From: Dyadobacter sp. LHD-138
Lineage (GTDB): Bacteria; Bacteroidota; Bacteroidia; Cytophagales; Spirosomataceae
Length of the DNA stretch: 64,000 nt
Direction: 5' to 3'
Assembly: GCF_030929615.1 (NCBI RefSeq)
Contig: NZ_JAVFVU010000006.1
Span: 186,001 to 250,000 of the forward strand
Notes under the pieces: model-generated
What the model was told of the DNA's origin: nothing
Seen by the model: the letters and a program-made list of their open reading frames with translations, nothing else
The model's database searches: none
Program-made: the position numbers and the translations under genes
In this document: positions 45,435-55,514 of the stretch, one piece after another
Numbering within the stretch: the stretch's first letter is position 1
How the letters are laid out: each line of letters opens with the position of its first letter

Positions 45435-47006
45435 ATGTCAAATTCTTTAATTTTTATTGTCCTACTATCTGATATCATCGCACTTGGTGTGGGGGTATTT
45501 GCAGGTAAATACATTTTCAAAAAATCTTTCGACCAAAAGGAAAAAGACGCTCAGGACCGGGCGGTTGAAATAATACGTAACGCAGAACAGTCTGCCGAGA
45601 ACATTAAGAGAGACCGTATCCTTGAAGCAAAAGAAAAGTATTTACGCCTGAAAACGGAATTTGAAGAGGAATCAAACAAGAAAAGGGTTATTCTTCAAAC
45701 CAACGAACAAAAGCTTAAACAGCGCGAGCAAAGCCTTCAGCAGACTGTTGAGCAGAACAAGCGTCGTGAAAACGAACTTGAAACACTTAAGAATAACCTG
45801 AATTCCCAGCTTGAAACCGCTACCAAAAAACGCGAAGAAGCTGAAAAAATGCTTCACCAGCAGGTTTCACAGCTTGAAAAACTCGCTAATCTTACTGCCG
45901 ATCAGGCAAGAGAACAATTGGTTGATGCTTTGAAAGCCGAGGCCGATACAAGAGCGGGATCCTACGTGAAAAGCGCCATGGAAGAAGCGCGTCTGACGGC
46001 AACAAAAGAAGCCAAGAAAATTGTTATCGAAACCATTCAGCGTACTGCGGCCGAACACGCCATTGAAAACTGTGTATCTGTTTTCAACATTGAAAACGAC
46101 GATATCAAAGGTAAAATCATTGGTCGTGAAGGACGTAATATTCGTGCTTTGGAAGCCGCAACCGGTGTTGAGATTATTGTAGATGATACTCCGGAAGCGA
46201 TCGTAATTTCCGGTTTCGATCCGGTTCGTCGTGAAATTGCCCGTCTGGCGCTCCACCGTCTTGTTCAGGATGGTCGCATCCACCCGGCACGGATTGAAGA
46301 AGTTGTTGCGAAAACACGTAAAAATATTGACGACGAAATCGTTGAAATCGGAGAGCGTACTGTGATTGACATGGGTATTCATGGTTTGCATCCCGAGCTG
46401 GTTAAGATGATTGGCCGCATGCGTTTCCGTTCTTCTTATGGCCAGAACCTTTTGCAGCACTCGCGTGAAGTTGCAAAACTTTGTGCAACGATGGCATCGG
46501 AATTGGGCTTAAATACCAAACTGGCAAAACGTGCGGGTCTGCTTCATGATATTGGAAAAGTTTGGCCGGAAGAATCTGATCTGCCGCACGCAATCCTGGG
46601 CATGGAACTTGCCAAGAAATTCAAGGAAAATCCGGAAGTATGCAATGCGATCGGAGCACACCATGATGAAATTGAAATGACAAGTATTTTGTCTCCGATC
46701 ATTCAGGTTTGTGATGCTATTTCAGGCTCTCGTCCGGGTGCACGCCGCGAGATGATGGAATCTTATATCCAGCGTCTGCGTGACCTTGAAAACATGGCGA
46801 TGTCGTTTGACGGTGTTGAGAAATGTTATGCTATTCAGGCGGGCCGCGAGCTTCGTGTGATTATTGATGCAGACAACGTTTCGGACGAAAAAGCAGGAAT
46901 GCTTTCTTTCGACATCTCGCAAAAAATTGAAAAAGAAATGCAGTATCCGGGACAAATCAAAATTACAGTAATCCGTGAAATGCGTTCAGTGGCATATGCG
47001 CGGTAA
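45435..47006 (+). CDS. rny: Ribonuclease Y
   Basis: A 523-residue membrane-anchored endoribonuclease. An N-terminal helix (residues ~3-23) is followed by a long coiled coil (~30-190), a KH domain ([21 protein letters not shown], near 215-235) and an HD domain with HSREVAKLC and GLLHDIGKV plus AIGAHHDE. It starts mRNA decay at the inner membrane. Full family length and all motifs are present. The AAA+ gene follows 16 bp later and is probably co-transcribed. Confidence 0.97.
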   Translation: MSNSLIFIVLLSDIIALGVGVFAGKYIFKKSFDQKEKDAQDRAVEIIRNAEQSAENIKRDRILEAKEKYLRLKTEFEEESNKKRVILQTNEQKLKQREQSLQQTVEQNKRRENELETLKNNLNSQLETATKKREEAEKMLHQQVSQLEKLANLTADQAREQLVDALKAEADTRAGSYVKSAMEEARLTATKEAKKIVIETIQRTAAEHAIENCVSVFNIENDDIKGKIIGREGRNIRALEAATGVEIIVDDTPEAIVISGFDPVRREIARLALHRLVQDGRIHPARIEEVVAKTRKNIDDEIVEIGERTVIDMGIHGLHPELVKMIGRMRFRSSYGQNLLQHSREVAKLCATMASELGLNTKLAKRAGLLHDIGKVWPEESDLPHAILGMELAKKFKENPEVCNAIGAHHDEIEMTSILSPIIQVCDAISGSRPGARREMMESYIQRLRDLENMAMSFDGVEKCYAIQAGRELRVIIDADNVSDEKAGMLSFDISQKIEKEMQYPGQIKITVIREMRSVAYAR

Positions 47007-47022
47007 AACAGCCTAATGATAC

Positions 47023-48555
47023 ATGAGATATTCAGAGCTTACAAGTCCCGAAACATTAGGCATTCACACGCTTGGTGCATTAAAAAAAGCTGGTTATAAA
47101 TCACGTTCGATCAAGCAGGAGCTTCGGGACAATCTGATTCAAAAAATAAAAAACAAAGAAGAAGTTTTCCCCGGAATCTGGGGATATGAGGAAACCGTAA
47201 TCCCTGACGTTGAACGTGCCATTTTATCCATGCACAACATCAATTTGCTGGGTTTACGTGGACAAGCCAAAACGCGGATCGCGCGTATGATGGTGAATTT
47301 GCTGGACGAATATATTCCTTACATCCAGGATTCGGAACTGCATGATGACCCGTTGGCACCTTTGTCAAGATTTGCAAAAGATCTGGTTGAAGAAAAAGGC
47401 GACAATACACCGATCGCCTGGCTCCACAGAAACGAACGTTATACGGAAAAACTGGCAACACCGGATGTTTCTGTGGCAGATTTGATCGGAGATGTGGACC
47501 CGATTAAGGCCGCCACTTTGCGATTACCTTATTCCGATGAACGCGTGATCCATTTCGGATTGATTCCCCGTTCACACCGAGGTATTTTTGTTATTAACGA
47601 ATTACCCGATTTACAGGCGCGTATTCAGGTTGCTCTGTTCAATATTTTACAGGAAGGAGATATCCAGATCCGTGGCTTTAAGCTTCGCCTTCCCCTGGAT
47701 ATTCAGTTTGTCTTTACAGCCAATCCGGAAGATTATACCAACCGTGGCAGCATTGTAACGCCATTGAAAGACCGCATCGAAAGCCAGATCGTAACGCACT
47801 ACCCAAAAACACTTGAGGTAGGTAAAAAAATTACTGAACAGGAAGCGGTTGTAAAAACGGAACAAAAGGAAACTGTGAAGGTGAATGAGCTGATAAAAAC
47901 GCTCATTGAACAGATCGCCTTTGAGGCTCGTGAAAGTGAATATGTAGATAGTAAAAGCGGCGTTTCGGCTCGTTTGACAATTTCTGCCTATGAAAGTCTT
48001 TTGAGCGCTGCGGAAAGACGCGCGTTGCGAAACGGAGAAGATTCTACGCATGTTCGCATTGCCGACCTCTACGGCGTTATTCCGGCCATATGCGGTAAAG
48101 TGGAGCTTGTTTATGAAGGCGAGGTAGAAGGGCCCGTTATTGTGGCTCAAAACCTGATTGGAAAAGCAATCCGTACCCAGTTCCTGAATTATTTCCCAGA
48201 TCCTGAAAAATCCAAAAAAAGCAAGATCAATCCGTTTGCGAAAGTGATCGAGTGGTTTGGTTCAGGCAATGAAATGGAAATGATTGGTGATATGGCCGAT
48301 CGTGAATACATTGCCCGCCTTAAAACCATCGACGGTCTGGATGACTTCGTCGATATGTTAAGTGCCTATGGTGATGCTGACGAAAAACTGTTCATGATGG
48401 AATTCGCGCTGCACGGCATGGCAGAATATTCCCTTATCGGAAAGCAATCACTTGACCAGGGCATCAAATTCCAGGATCTTGTGAGCAGCATGTTTTCGGG
48501 ACCGGATGATGAAGATTTTGATTTTGATGATGACGACGAAAAAGGAAGATTTTAA
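47023..48555 (+). CDS. Magnesium-chelatase subunit I-like AAA+ ATPase
   Basis: A 510-residue AAA+ protein related to BchI/ChlI and MoxR ATPases. The Walker A-like loop is GLRGQAKTRIARM, Walker B lies in GIFVINELPD, and FNILQEGDIQIRGFKLRLPLDIQFVFTANPEDYTN (landmark) carries the ChlI-specific insertion and sensor 1. The C-terminal region ends in a strongly acidic tail (DDEDFDFDDDDE). Such ATPases usually work with a VWA-domain protein encoded next to them; none is present, recA following on the opposite strand. No chlorophyll or cobalamin genes are nearby, so a chaperone-like or metal-insertion role is unproven. Probable operon with rny. Confidence 0.85.
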   Translation: MRYSELTSPETLGIHTLGALKKAGYKSRSIKQELRDNLIQKIKNKEEVFPGIWGYEETVIPDVERAILSMHNINLLGLRGQAKTRIARMMVNLLDEYIPYIQDSELHDDPLAPLSRFAKDLVEEKGDNTPIAWLHRNERYTEKLATPDVSVADLIGDVDPIKAATLRLPYSDERVIHFGLIPRSHRGIFVINELPDLQARIQVALFNILQEGDIQIRGFKLRLPLDIQFVFTANPEDYTNRGSIVTPLKDRIESQIVTHYPKTLEVGKKITEQEAVVKTEQKETVKVNELIKTLIEQIAFEARESEYVDSKSGVSARLTISAYESLLSAAERRALRNGEDSTHVRIADLYGVIPAICGKVELVYEGEVEGPVIVAQNLIGKAIRTQFLNYFPDPEKSKKSKINPFAKVIEWFGSGNEMEMIGDMADREYIARLKTIDGLDDFVDMLSAYGDADEKLFMMEFALHGMAEYSLIGKQSLDQGIKFQDLVSSMFSGPDDEDFDFDDDDEKGRF

Positions 48556-48569
48556 TTCTTCCTCTTGTT

Positions 48570-48616
48570 ATAAAGTAAAAGCCCTCCGGAAAATTTCCGG
48601 AGGGCTTTTACTTTAT
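48570..48616. terminator. Bidirectional terminator
   Basis: Perfect 23-bp inverted repeat around a single A, with core GCCCTCCGGAAA and its complement and A/T-rich flanks, between the convergent AAA+ gene and recA. Confidence 0.92.
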
Positions 48617-48635
48617 ATGCATTCCCTTGAATTTA

Positions 48636-49706
48636 TCACTCTGGTGATCCCTCATCCTTGATATTAGGCTCGCTGGTATCAATGAGCGCATCAGGCTCAT
48701 TGTTCACCTTTGCACGTAATTTTGCTTCCAGTTCATCCATCAATTCAGGGTTATCCTTGATAAGCGCTTTTACGGCATCACGGCCCTGTCCAAGACGGTT
48801 TCCGTCATAACTGAACCATGAACCTGATTTCTTAACGATATCCAGTTCAACGGCAAGGTCGATGATCTCCCCTACCTTTGAAATTCCTTCACCGTACATG
48901 ATGTCGAATTCAACCACCTTGAAAGGAGGTGCTACCTTATTTTTCACCACTTTCACACGTGTTCTGTTACCCAGGATCTGGTCAGCGCTTTCTTTGATCT
49001 GGCCAACACGACGAATATCCAAACGTACAGAAGCGTAATATTTCAAGGCGTTACCACCTGTGGTCGTCTCTGGGTTACCAAACATCACACCGATCTTCTC
49101 ACGAAGCTGGTTGATGAAAATACAGCAACATCCCGTTTTATTAATAACCCCGGTAAGCTTACGCAATGCCTGAGACATCAAACGAGCCTGAAGACCCATT
49201 TTACTGTCACCCATTTCGCCTTCAAGTTCTGCACGCGGAACGAGTGCCGCAACAGAGTCAATAACAATGATATCCACCGCCCCACTGCTGATCAGGTGTT
49301 CGGCAATTTCCAGCGCCTGCTCCCCGTTGTCAGGCTGGGAGATCAAAAGATTGCTTGTATCGATACCAAGCTTCTCCGCATAAGTACGGTCAAAAGCATG
49401 TTCTGCATCAATAAAAGCGGCAAGACCACCTTTTTTCTGAGCCTCAGCTATGCAGTGCATAGACAAAGTTGTTTTACCGGAAGATTCAGGGCCATATATT
49501 TCTACCACACGGCCACGCGGAACGCCGCCTACGCCCAAAGCCAGGTCGAGTCCCAACGAACCCGTTGAGATCACAGGAATATCTAACACTTTGCTATCAC
49601 TCAGACGCATTACAGTTCCTTTACCGTAAGTCTTGTCCAATTTTTCAAGTGTAGTCTGAAGTGCCTTTAATTTGTTTTCTTTATCCGTTGTTGTTGGTTG
49701 TGCCAT
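48636..49706 (-). CDS. recA: Recombinase RecA
   Basis: A 356-residue RecA. Walker [12 protein letters not shown], Walker [15 protein letters not shown], loop L2 around [14 protein letters not shown], and INQLREKIG are all present. It promotes homologous strand exchange and SOS induction. Start at the ATG 49706; the extra four codons to 49718 would use TTG. An inverted repeat AGCGGTTT-N11-AAACCGCT lies 39 bp upstream. Confidence 0.98.
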   Translation of the reverse strand: MAQPTTTDKENKLKALQTTLEKLDKTYGKGTVMRLSDSKVLDIPVISTGSLGLDLALGVGGVPRGRVVEIYGPESSGKTTLSMHCIAEAQKKGGLAAFIDAEHAFDRTYAEKLGIDTSNLLISQPDNGEQALEIAEHLISSGAVDIIVIDSVAALVPRAELEGEMGDSKMGLQARLMSQALRKLTGVINKTGCCCIFINQLREKIGVMFGNPETTTGGNALKYYASVRLDIRRVGQIKESADQILGNRTRVKVVKNKVAPPFKVVEFDIMYGEGISKVGEIIDLAVELDIVKKSGSWFSYDGNRLGQGRDAVKALIKDNPELMDELEAKLRAKVNNEPDALIDTSEPNIKDEGSPE

Positions 49707-49744
49707 AAAGCAGGACAAGTTGTATTTAGTTTGAACATAAAAAT

Positions 49745-49771
49745 AGCGGTTTATGCATTACAAAAACCGCT
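49745..49771. promoter_or_regulatory. Inverted repeat upstream of recA
   Basis: AGCGGTTT (49745-49752), 11-bp spacer, AAACCGCT (49764-49771), 39 bp from the recA start. It could be an operator or an RNA hairpin in the leader. No canonical -7 element was found here. Confidence 0.4.
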
Positions 49772-49950
49772 CCTACCAGCTTATTTCTGAACCGTAAATC
49801 TACCTTTTTTTGACTGCAATTAAAAGGTATTTTATACAATCTGCGCTGAATAACTCCCAACGCAGTTTCCATCCCAAAAGTGGCAGAAGATAACATCAGT
49901 AACAAAGATATGATATTATCTGTATCAATACAAAAATTAAGTTACAATAA

Positions 49951-51441
49951 TCATCTGGAATTCAGGGGCGACACATTTAACTCATAAAAAGAGTCCTTTT
50001 TCCCCAAATACTGATCCGCCTCTTCCTGCGTCCACTTAGCCTGCAAAGCCTCATAAATCCCCGAATAGCCGTCATAAGGAATTGGCTTGAAAGCGACCTT
50101 ATCAGGGAACAGTCTGGTTGTCACTTGGTTAACGGCAATAGCCCTAGCCAGCCGCCCTCCGGCAATCATTGAGGATGAAACCAACAATAATACGATTACC
50201 AACGAATAAGGCGTCCTTCGGATCAGCGCCCAGCTTTTCTTGTAATTGCTTACGGCTGCGATCGGATAGAAAAGATAGATACCCGCTACGAGCAGGCAGG
50301 GCATAAGCCCCCGGAATAAAAAATCATTAAGTTTTCCTATCCGGAAAAGCGGGAAAAGCATGATCAGGCAAAGTGTAACAAAAATCGGAAATACGGGTAA
50401 TACACTAACTATTTTCTTTTGAAAATAAAAATAGACAAGCGTAAAAAGTACCAGATTAACGCCAATATTTAATGAATACTCAAGCATTCGGTTGCCAAAA
50501 CTCCCTGAGAACTGCCATACAAATCCGGAAGCAGGTAAATGTTCATGAGAAAGATAAAACAGTAACACAGGAAGGCATACCACAAAAGGTAATATTACCA
50601 GTTTAATAACCTGTGACCAATCCAGCTTCCAGCTTTTCATTATCCATTTTCTCAGCACGACAATAGCGATAATGGTGCCACTGGTAACTGATGGAAAAAC
50701 GGCCCACCAAAAACTAAGTGCCACAGGCAAAACCATGTACTCAGCATTTATTTTGTTTTTGAGAATGTAAACAAACATTCCGGCAATAATAAAGGTGGGA
50801 ATAACCTGATTGGGGACCCAGAAAAGGTTTTCGAAATTGGACCATGGCTCAATGGCAAAATCGCCGAACTCATACGGCTGCCCTACCAGATTACTCAATA
50901 TTACCTTTAGAAAACGCGGCGTATCGCCAACGGACAAGGCTAAAATGACGAAAATCATTTTCCTGTTCAATGCCAGATAAAGCCAGGCGAAGCCAAGAAA
51001 AAAGCCAAAAGCCGTCCAGATGAAAATGATATCCTCCCTGATCTGTCCGACCCATTTAGACAATAAAACCGGCACCACATAATAACCATAATAATAGGAA
51101 ACGACGGGACCTTTCAGTGGAATCCGTTGCGGCCAGTCTGAAACAAAAAGTTCGTTAATTTTTGTATTGTGTGCCCAATGATCCAGCGTTTGAAAACAAA
51201 TTCCGGTAACGCCGGAAACCAATGTGGCAACAAGGGCAACAATCACCAAAGAGAGGATACTCTTCTGGTTCAGGATATCGGTCTTACTAAACTCCCTGTC
51301 TTTAACTACTTCAAAAAACAAAAACCCCAACATTAAAACTCCAAAAAATGCAACTGAAGTCCGGGTCCAATAAGTAAAGAAGAGTAAATTTGGAAGAAGT
51401 AAATAACCAACAGTAATACATCGAAGAAGATGAATACTCAT
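49951..51441 (-). CDS. Polytopic membrane protein of unknown function
   Basis: A 496-residue protein with about eleven or twelve hydrophobic helices and no motif I recognise with confidence. A loop after about residue 95 reads VSDWPQRIPLKGPVVSYYYG, where YYYGYY recalls glycan-transfer membrane proteins of the DUF2298 and GT-C groups; an Asp/Glu pair of GT-C type is not obvious. The C-terminal ~60 residues are soluble (TQEEADQYLGKKDSFYEL). It is divergent from the desaturase gene and has no partners. A glycan-transfer or polymerase role is only a guess. Confidence 0.75.
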   Translation of the reverse strand: MSIHLLRCITVGYLLLPNLLFFTYWTRTSVAFFGVLMLGFLFFEVVKDREFSKTDILNQKSILSLVIVALVATLVSGVTGICFQTLDHWAHNTKINELFVSDWPQRIPLKGPVVSYYYGYYVVPVLLSKWVGQIREDIIFIWTAFGFFLGFAWLYLALNRKMIFVILALSVGDTPRFLKVILSNLVGQPYEFGDFAIEPWSNFENLFWVPNQVIPTFIIAGMFVYILKNKINAEYMVLPVALSFWWAVFPSVTSGTIIAIVVLRKWIMKSWKLDWSQVIKLVILPFVVCLPVLLFYLSHEHLPASGFVWQFSGSFGNRMLEYSLNIGVNLVLFTLVYFYFQKKIVSVLPVFPIFVTLCLIMLFPLFRIGKLNDFLFRGLMPCLLVAGIYLFYPIAAVSNYKKSWALIRRTPYSLVIVLLLVSSSMIAGGRLARAIAVNQVTTRLFPDKVAFKPIPYDGYSGIYEALQAKWTQEEADQYLGKKDSFYELNVSPLNSR

Positions 51442-51631
51442 TGTTTTATAACGTTAGGGTAAAGTTAAATGGCGGCCAAATGTAGTACTTAAATAGAAAT
51501 AATCCCAGTTTTAATACGAAAACAATCCTATTTCAGGAAGATTTTCAATGACTTATTTTTCAATCCCTCCCTTCGGCTACAATTATTTCAAAAAACTGAC
51601 GAGCGTCATCTTTCTTTAAATTTTCCCGAAA

Positions 51632-51639
51632 TAACTTTG
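51632..51639 (+). promoter_or_regulatory. -7 promoter element of the desaturase gene
   Basis: TAACTTTG fits TAnnTTTG, 41 bp before the ATG. The -33 site is only an approximate TTTC at 51611-51614. Confidence 0.5.
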
Positions 51640-51680
51640 TACGCATACAATATGCCAATTGTCCTTTTAGAAGTTGCTTC

Positions 51681-52427
51681 ATGGAAATATTAATATTTTT
51701 TATTGCGCATTGGTATCTCTCGTTATTAATGCAAACCTTTTTTCTGCATCGCTACGCAGCGCATAAGATGTTTACCATGAGCCCCGCCTGGGAAAAGGTA
51801 TTTTACACTGCAACTTGGATATTTCAGGGATCATCGTTTTTAAGCCCCTATGCCTATGGGGTCATGCACAGGCTGCATCATGCCTACGCAGATACCGAAC
51901 TAGATCCCCACTCCCCTAGCTTTTCGGATAGCATCATTGATATGATGTGGAAAACAAAAAATTATTACAACAATATCGTGCATCGCACAGATCAAATCGA
52001 GCGGAAATTCAAAAAGGGAGTACCGCATTGGGAATTTATGGAACGTCTGGGGGATTCCTGGGTTTCAAGAATTGGCTGGGGAAGTTTGTATGTGCTGTTT
52101 TACATCCAGTTTGCAACCGCCTGGTGGATGTTTTTCCTACTCCCGATACACTTTCTGATGGGTCCCGTTCACGGTGTGATTATCAACTGGTATGCACATC
52201 GTTACGGCTATGTGAATTTCAAAGTGGACGATACGGCAAAAAATTTGCTCCCTTTCGATTTTCTGATGATGGGCGAGTCTTATCACAACAACCATCACAA
52301 ATACGGAGGCAGGGCTAATTTCGGATTCAAATGGCATGAATTTGACCCGACCTATCCTTTTATTTTACTTCTGAACAAACTTAAAATCATCCATTTAAAG
52401 AAAAATAACGATCTGAATTACATGTAA
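51681..52427 (+). CDS. Acyl-CoA/acyl-lipid fatty acid desaturase
   Basis: A 248-residue membrane di-iron desaturase. The three His boxes are H23-RYAAH28, H63-RLHH67 and H202-NNHH206, with four helices between. It probably introduces a cis double bond in membrane acyl chains; the family and short length resemble the delta-9 group. Substrate, regiochemistry and electron donor cannot be told from sequence. A separate -7 element gives a 41-nt leader. Confidence 0.9.
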   Translation: MEILIFFIAHWYLSLLMQTFFLHRYAAHKMFTMSPAWEKVFYTATWIFQGSSFLSPYAYGVMHRLHHAYADTELDPHSPSFSDSIIDMMWKTKNYYNNIVHRTDQIERKFKKGVPHWEFMERLGDSWVSRIGWGSLYVLFYIQFATAWWMFFLLPIHFLMGPVHGVIINWYAHRYGYVNFKVDDTAKNLLPFDFLMMGESYHNNHHKYGGRANFGFKWHEFDPTYPFILLLNKLKIIHLKKNNDLNYM

Positions 52428-52688
52428 CCCTCCGATCTCTGTGCTTTCAAAAGTGATATTCGTGGCCGGAAAACTATTATCCGCCACGAATACAGAGGTT
52501 TATACCAGAAGCCCTCCCGTTTTACTGAACCATTTCAAGGGTTTGTCCATTGAATTTAAACCAAACATTAAGAAATTATTGCACTATTCATTAAACCAGA
52601 AGGTTTTCTGTATTTTTGTTTCATAGCAAGGCCGGTTGTACTAACCAGCCTTTTTTAATTAACAAAATCACATTAACAGTCGAACCTG
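52428..52688. other. Gap between desaturase and aminopeptidase genes
   Basis: 261 bp without a credible gene. Besides the hairpin at 52457-52492, it holds TATTTTTG at 52611-52618 (a -7 element) followed by a GGCCGGTT/AACCAGCC hairpin and six T at about 52627-52655, which could attenuate the aminopeptidase transcript. Confidence 0.4.
52457..52492. terminator. Hairpin after the desaturase gene
   Basis: TATTCGTGGC-C-GGA pairs with TCC-GCCACGAATA across a 9-nt loop; one C is bulged. There is no T-run, so it may be a weak terminator or an RNA-stabilising 3' hairpin. Confidence 0.45.
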
Positions 52689-53726
52689 GTGCTAAAAAAG
52701 ATAGTTATCACACTCATCGTTATTCTCGTTTCTCTGGGATTTTATTACCGCGATCTGGTCAGCTATGGCTGGATGCAGGCAAAAGGCCAGGTTACCATGC
52801 TATTGAATGTACGGGACGTGGCAGATGTGTTAAACGATCCAACCTTCCCCGACTCTTTAAAATCCCGTATTCGCCTGATTGAAGAAATCAAGCAATTTGG
52901 TGTGGATTCATTGGGATTAAACCCATCCGAGAACTACACTACCTTTTACGATCAGCAGGACAAACCACTGATGTGGGTCATGACCGCATCGGACCGGCAT
53001 CAGATCAAAGCGTATAAATGGAAGTTTCCTATTATCGGAACATTTCCCTACAAAGGCTATTTTGATTCAACCAGAGCCGTTACCGAAGAAAAGGAACTGA
53101 TAAAAGCAGGACTTGATACGGATATGGGTGAGGCTTCCGCATGGTCCACGCTGGGTTATCTAAAAGATCCCATTCTTTCGAGCATGCTAAAAAGAAGAGA
53201 AGGTAGCCTTGCAAACCTGATCCTCCACGAACTGACGCATGGTACACTTTTTGTAAAGAACAACCTCGAACTGAATGAGAATCTGGCAAGTTTCATCGGC
53301 GATCACGGAGCAATACGTTTTTTGACCCAGAAATACGGGGCAAATTCCAAAGAACTAAGAACTTACGAATTTTCGAAAAATTATAATGACGCGTATTCCC
53401 AGCATATGTTACGGGGGATTTCCAAGCTTGACAGCCTATACGCCGATTTTGTGCTTTGCAAAACAGACAGCATAGCGATGGACACTTTAAAAAAACAGGT
53501 AATTTTAAAAATACTTAATGATGCCGACACATTGTTTGCCAACAAAATTACGTTGAAAACCCAAAGCCGTTGGAACGATAAAAATCTTCCCAACAATGCC
53601 TATTTCATCAGCTATCAAACGTATAAGTCCAAACAAAATTTATTTCGTCATGAGTTTGAAACCAAATTTGGTGGGAATTTCAAAAAGTATCTGTCTTATT
53701 TGAAGCAAAAATATCCCTCTCTCTAG
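52689..53726 (+). CDS. Predicted aminopeptidase (PF10023 type)
   Basis: A 345-residue zinc-peptidase-like protein. An N-terminal helix (residues ~4-20) serves as signal anchor. The conserved region TFPYKGYFDSTRAVTEEKEL is followed by STLGYLKDPILSSML and HELTH (H180, E181, H184) with E197 in ELNENLASF, giving the HExxH + Glu site. This matches the predicted-aminopeptidase family. The start codon is GTG at 52689. The DUF3108 gene begins 15 bp after its stop, probably in the same operon. Confidence 0.85.
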   Translation: MLKKIVITLIVILVSLGFYYRDLVSYGWMQAKGQVTMLLNVRDVADVLNDPTFPDSLKSRIRLIEEIKQFGVDSLGLNPSENYTTFYDQQDKPLMWVMTASDRHQIKAYKWKFPIIGTFPYKGYFDSTRAVTEEKELIKAGLDTDMGEASAWSTLGYLKDPILSSMLKRREGSLANLILHELTHGTLFVKNNLELNENLASFIGDHGAIRFLTQKYGANSKELRTYEFSKNYNDAYSQHMLRGISKLDSLYADFVLCKTDSIAMDTLKKQVILKILNDADTLFANKITLKTQSRWNDKNLPNNAYFISYQTYKSKQNLFRHEFETKFGGNFKKYLSYLKQKYPSL

Positions 53727-53741
53727 ACATTCAGCAACATT

Positions 53742-54536
53742 ATGAAGAGATTGAAAATTACGATTATTGCCGTTTTATCCCTTGCCGGACTGCTCGCTTT
53801 TAAACAGTTTGAACCAAACAGAGTTATCGTAAATAAAAGTTTCAGTTTTGGCGAAAGAGTCGAATATCGCGTTCACTATGGCTTTATCAATGCCGCCGAA
53901 GCCAAAGTTGAAATCGCGAGAAATCTCTCTGTGGTGAACAATAAACCCTGTTTCAAAATTAATGTAACAGGCAGGACGCTCGGTGCATTCGACCTGATTT
54001 CGCGTGTTCGGGATAACTGGCGTTCCTACGTCGATACCGTTACAATTGTGCCCCAGATGTTTTACAGGAATATTCAGGAAAATAGATATCGCAAAGAGGA
54101 AACGGTTGTTTTCAACCATGATAAGGATCAGGCCGTTTCCACGATAAAGGACGAGACAAAATCCTACAAGATCCCTGATAATATCCATGACATCATCAGT
54201 GGCTATTTCTATTTACGTACGCTGAATTTTGAAAAAATTGCAGAAGGAGAAGTCATTGAAGTACCTACTTTTTTTGATGGGGAAATTTACAAACTGCGTA
54301 TCCGCTACGTCGGAAAGGATGTCATTAAAACCAAATTCGGAAAAATAAAAGTTTTACGCCTAAATCCGCTAATCCCTGACAACAAGCTATTTAAAGGCGA
54401 AGGCGCTGTAAAACTGTGGGTATCAGATGACATCAACAGAATTCCGCTAAAAGCAGAAGTCGAGCTTGCGATAGGCTCCCTTGAAATGGACATCAAATCG
54501 GTTAAAAATCTCCGGAAGGAGCTGGAATGGTATTGA
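53742..54536 (+). CDS. DUF3108 exported protein
   Basis: A 264-residue protein with a signal peptide (residues ~1-22) and a DUF3108 domain: FSFGERVEYRVHYGFINAAEAKVEI, DLISRVRDNWRSYVD and FKGEGAVKLWVSDDINRIPLK (landmarks). The family is exported and beta-rich; its function is unknown. Its 3' end overlaps the convergent GNAT gene by 35 bp. It follows the aminopeptidase closely, so the two may act together at the cell envelope. Confidence 0.9.
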   Translation: MKRLKITIIAVLSLAGLLAFKQFEPNRVIVNKSFSFGERVEYRVHYGFINAAEAKVEIARNLSVVNNKPCFKINVTGRTLGAFDLISRVRDNWRSYVDTVTIVPQMFYRNIQENRYRKEETVVFNHDKDQAVSTIKDETKSYKIPDNIHDIISGYFYLRTLNFEKIAEGEVIEVPTFFDGEIYKLRIRYVGKDVIKTKFGKIKVLRLNPLIPDNKLFKGEGAVKLWVSDDINRIPLKAEVELAIGSLEMDIKSVKNLRKELEWY

Positions 54537-55506
54537 GCAGATATCTAACCCGCCAGTTCTGAATTTGACGAAACGGAAAGGGTAAATTGTTTTTCTTTAT
54601 CACATAATAGGACGTTTTTACCGCCCCGAAACTCTTGTAAAAAGCAGCGATAGAAGCTATCTCGGGACTTTCAAAATCGAAAATTATGGACTCTCCGGCA
54701 TTTTCCCTAAAGAACTGATCCAGTAAAAATGTCCTCGCATTTCCATCACGCCCCACCTGATCGGAAGCATTAAACAGATAGATGATCTTTCCGGCAGACC
54801 GAGCAAATATCGCTCCGGCGTGGATTTGTCCGTCGCTGACCGCATACCAAAGCTCGCAAGCGTTGTTCATTTTCAGCGATTGAACCAGTTGGCGTAACAA
54901 TGCATAGGCGGAAGAATTAACGCCACCGGGAATTTTCGCAGCATGATGTTTTTGAAACAAATCAATAAGGGTTTGAGGATTATCACACTTCTGAACAACC
55001 CAATCGACAGCCGAACTTCTTTTCAGATTAACCTTTCTGTCCACACTGTAATGATCTCTGATTTTGTTGTAAGCATTTTCCAAGGAAAGCCAGTGGGTTT
55101 GATTTTCTTCCGCAATTAAGTTTGGGAAATCCGGTAAAATTTCTCTTACAATCAGGCTATTATCCGGATTGAAATGGTAAGAAGAAATGTAGGAAAAATA
55201 ATGAGAAAGCCCTCGTAGAAATAACGTTAGCTCCATGGCAGTAATAGCCTGCGTCGAAAATAACCCCAGATATTGGCAAAACAAGGGCTGCTGAACCACT
55301 TCTTTAAGCCATTTTCGCTTTACAGGAAGCGGCATAACGATCCGGTATTCATCAGCTGCGGGCCATACCAGCGCCTTCCAATTGTCGCATACCAGGTCCA
55401 GATACGTGGTATAACCATAAATGACCTGCTGGCCGGAATTGGCAATCAGTTCATTCCAGCGCCTGTCATCAATTTCAGATCTTGAAAGTAATAACGGCGC
55501 AGTCAA
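54502..55506 (-). CDS. GNAT-superfamily acyltransferase (FemAB/BioF2-like)
   Basis: A 334-residue protein resembling the PF13480 acetyltransferase group. The C-terminal half shows NACELWYAVSDGQIHAGAI, the GNAT core strand IIYLFNASD and AGESIIFDFESPEIASIAAFYKSFG. Its substrate is unknown; relatives modify peptidoglycan peptides or exopolysaccharide. The frame has no early ATG; the start is TTG at 55506, 8 bp after the dnaA stop, so it is probably co-transcribed with dnaA. This pairing with dnaA is unusual. The 3' end overlaps the DUF3108 gene. Confidence 0.75.
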   Translation of the reverse strand: MTAPLLLSRSEIDDRRWNELIANSGQQVIYGYTTYLDLVCDNWKALVWPAADEYRIVMPLPVKRKWLKEVVQQPLFCQYLGLFSTQAITAMELTLFLRGLSHYFSYISSYHFNPDNSLIVREILPDFPNLIAEENQTHWLSLENAYNKIRDHYSVDRKVNLKRSSAVDWVVQKCDNPQTLIDLFQKHHAAKIPGGVNSSAYALLRQLVQSLKMNNACELWYAVSDGQIHAGAIFARSAGKIIYLFNASDQVGRDGNARTFLLDQFFRENAGESIIFDFESPEIASIAAFYKSFGAVKTSYYVIKKNNLPFPFRQIQNWRVRYLLNTIPAPSGDF

Positions 55507-55514
55507 AGTTGATT

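Noticed and set aside
45867..46460. 197-codon frame antisense to rny
   Set aside because: It lies wholly inside the conserved KH/HD coding region of RNase Y and its product is Asn/Phe-rich, typical of a shadow frame.
52441..52626. 61-codon rightward frame in the desaturase-aminopeptidase gap
   Set aside because: It runs through the hairpin at 52457-52492 and a -7 promoter element; no conserved features.
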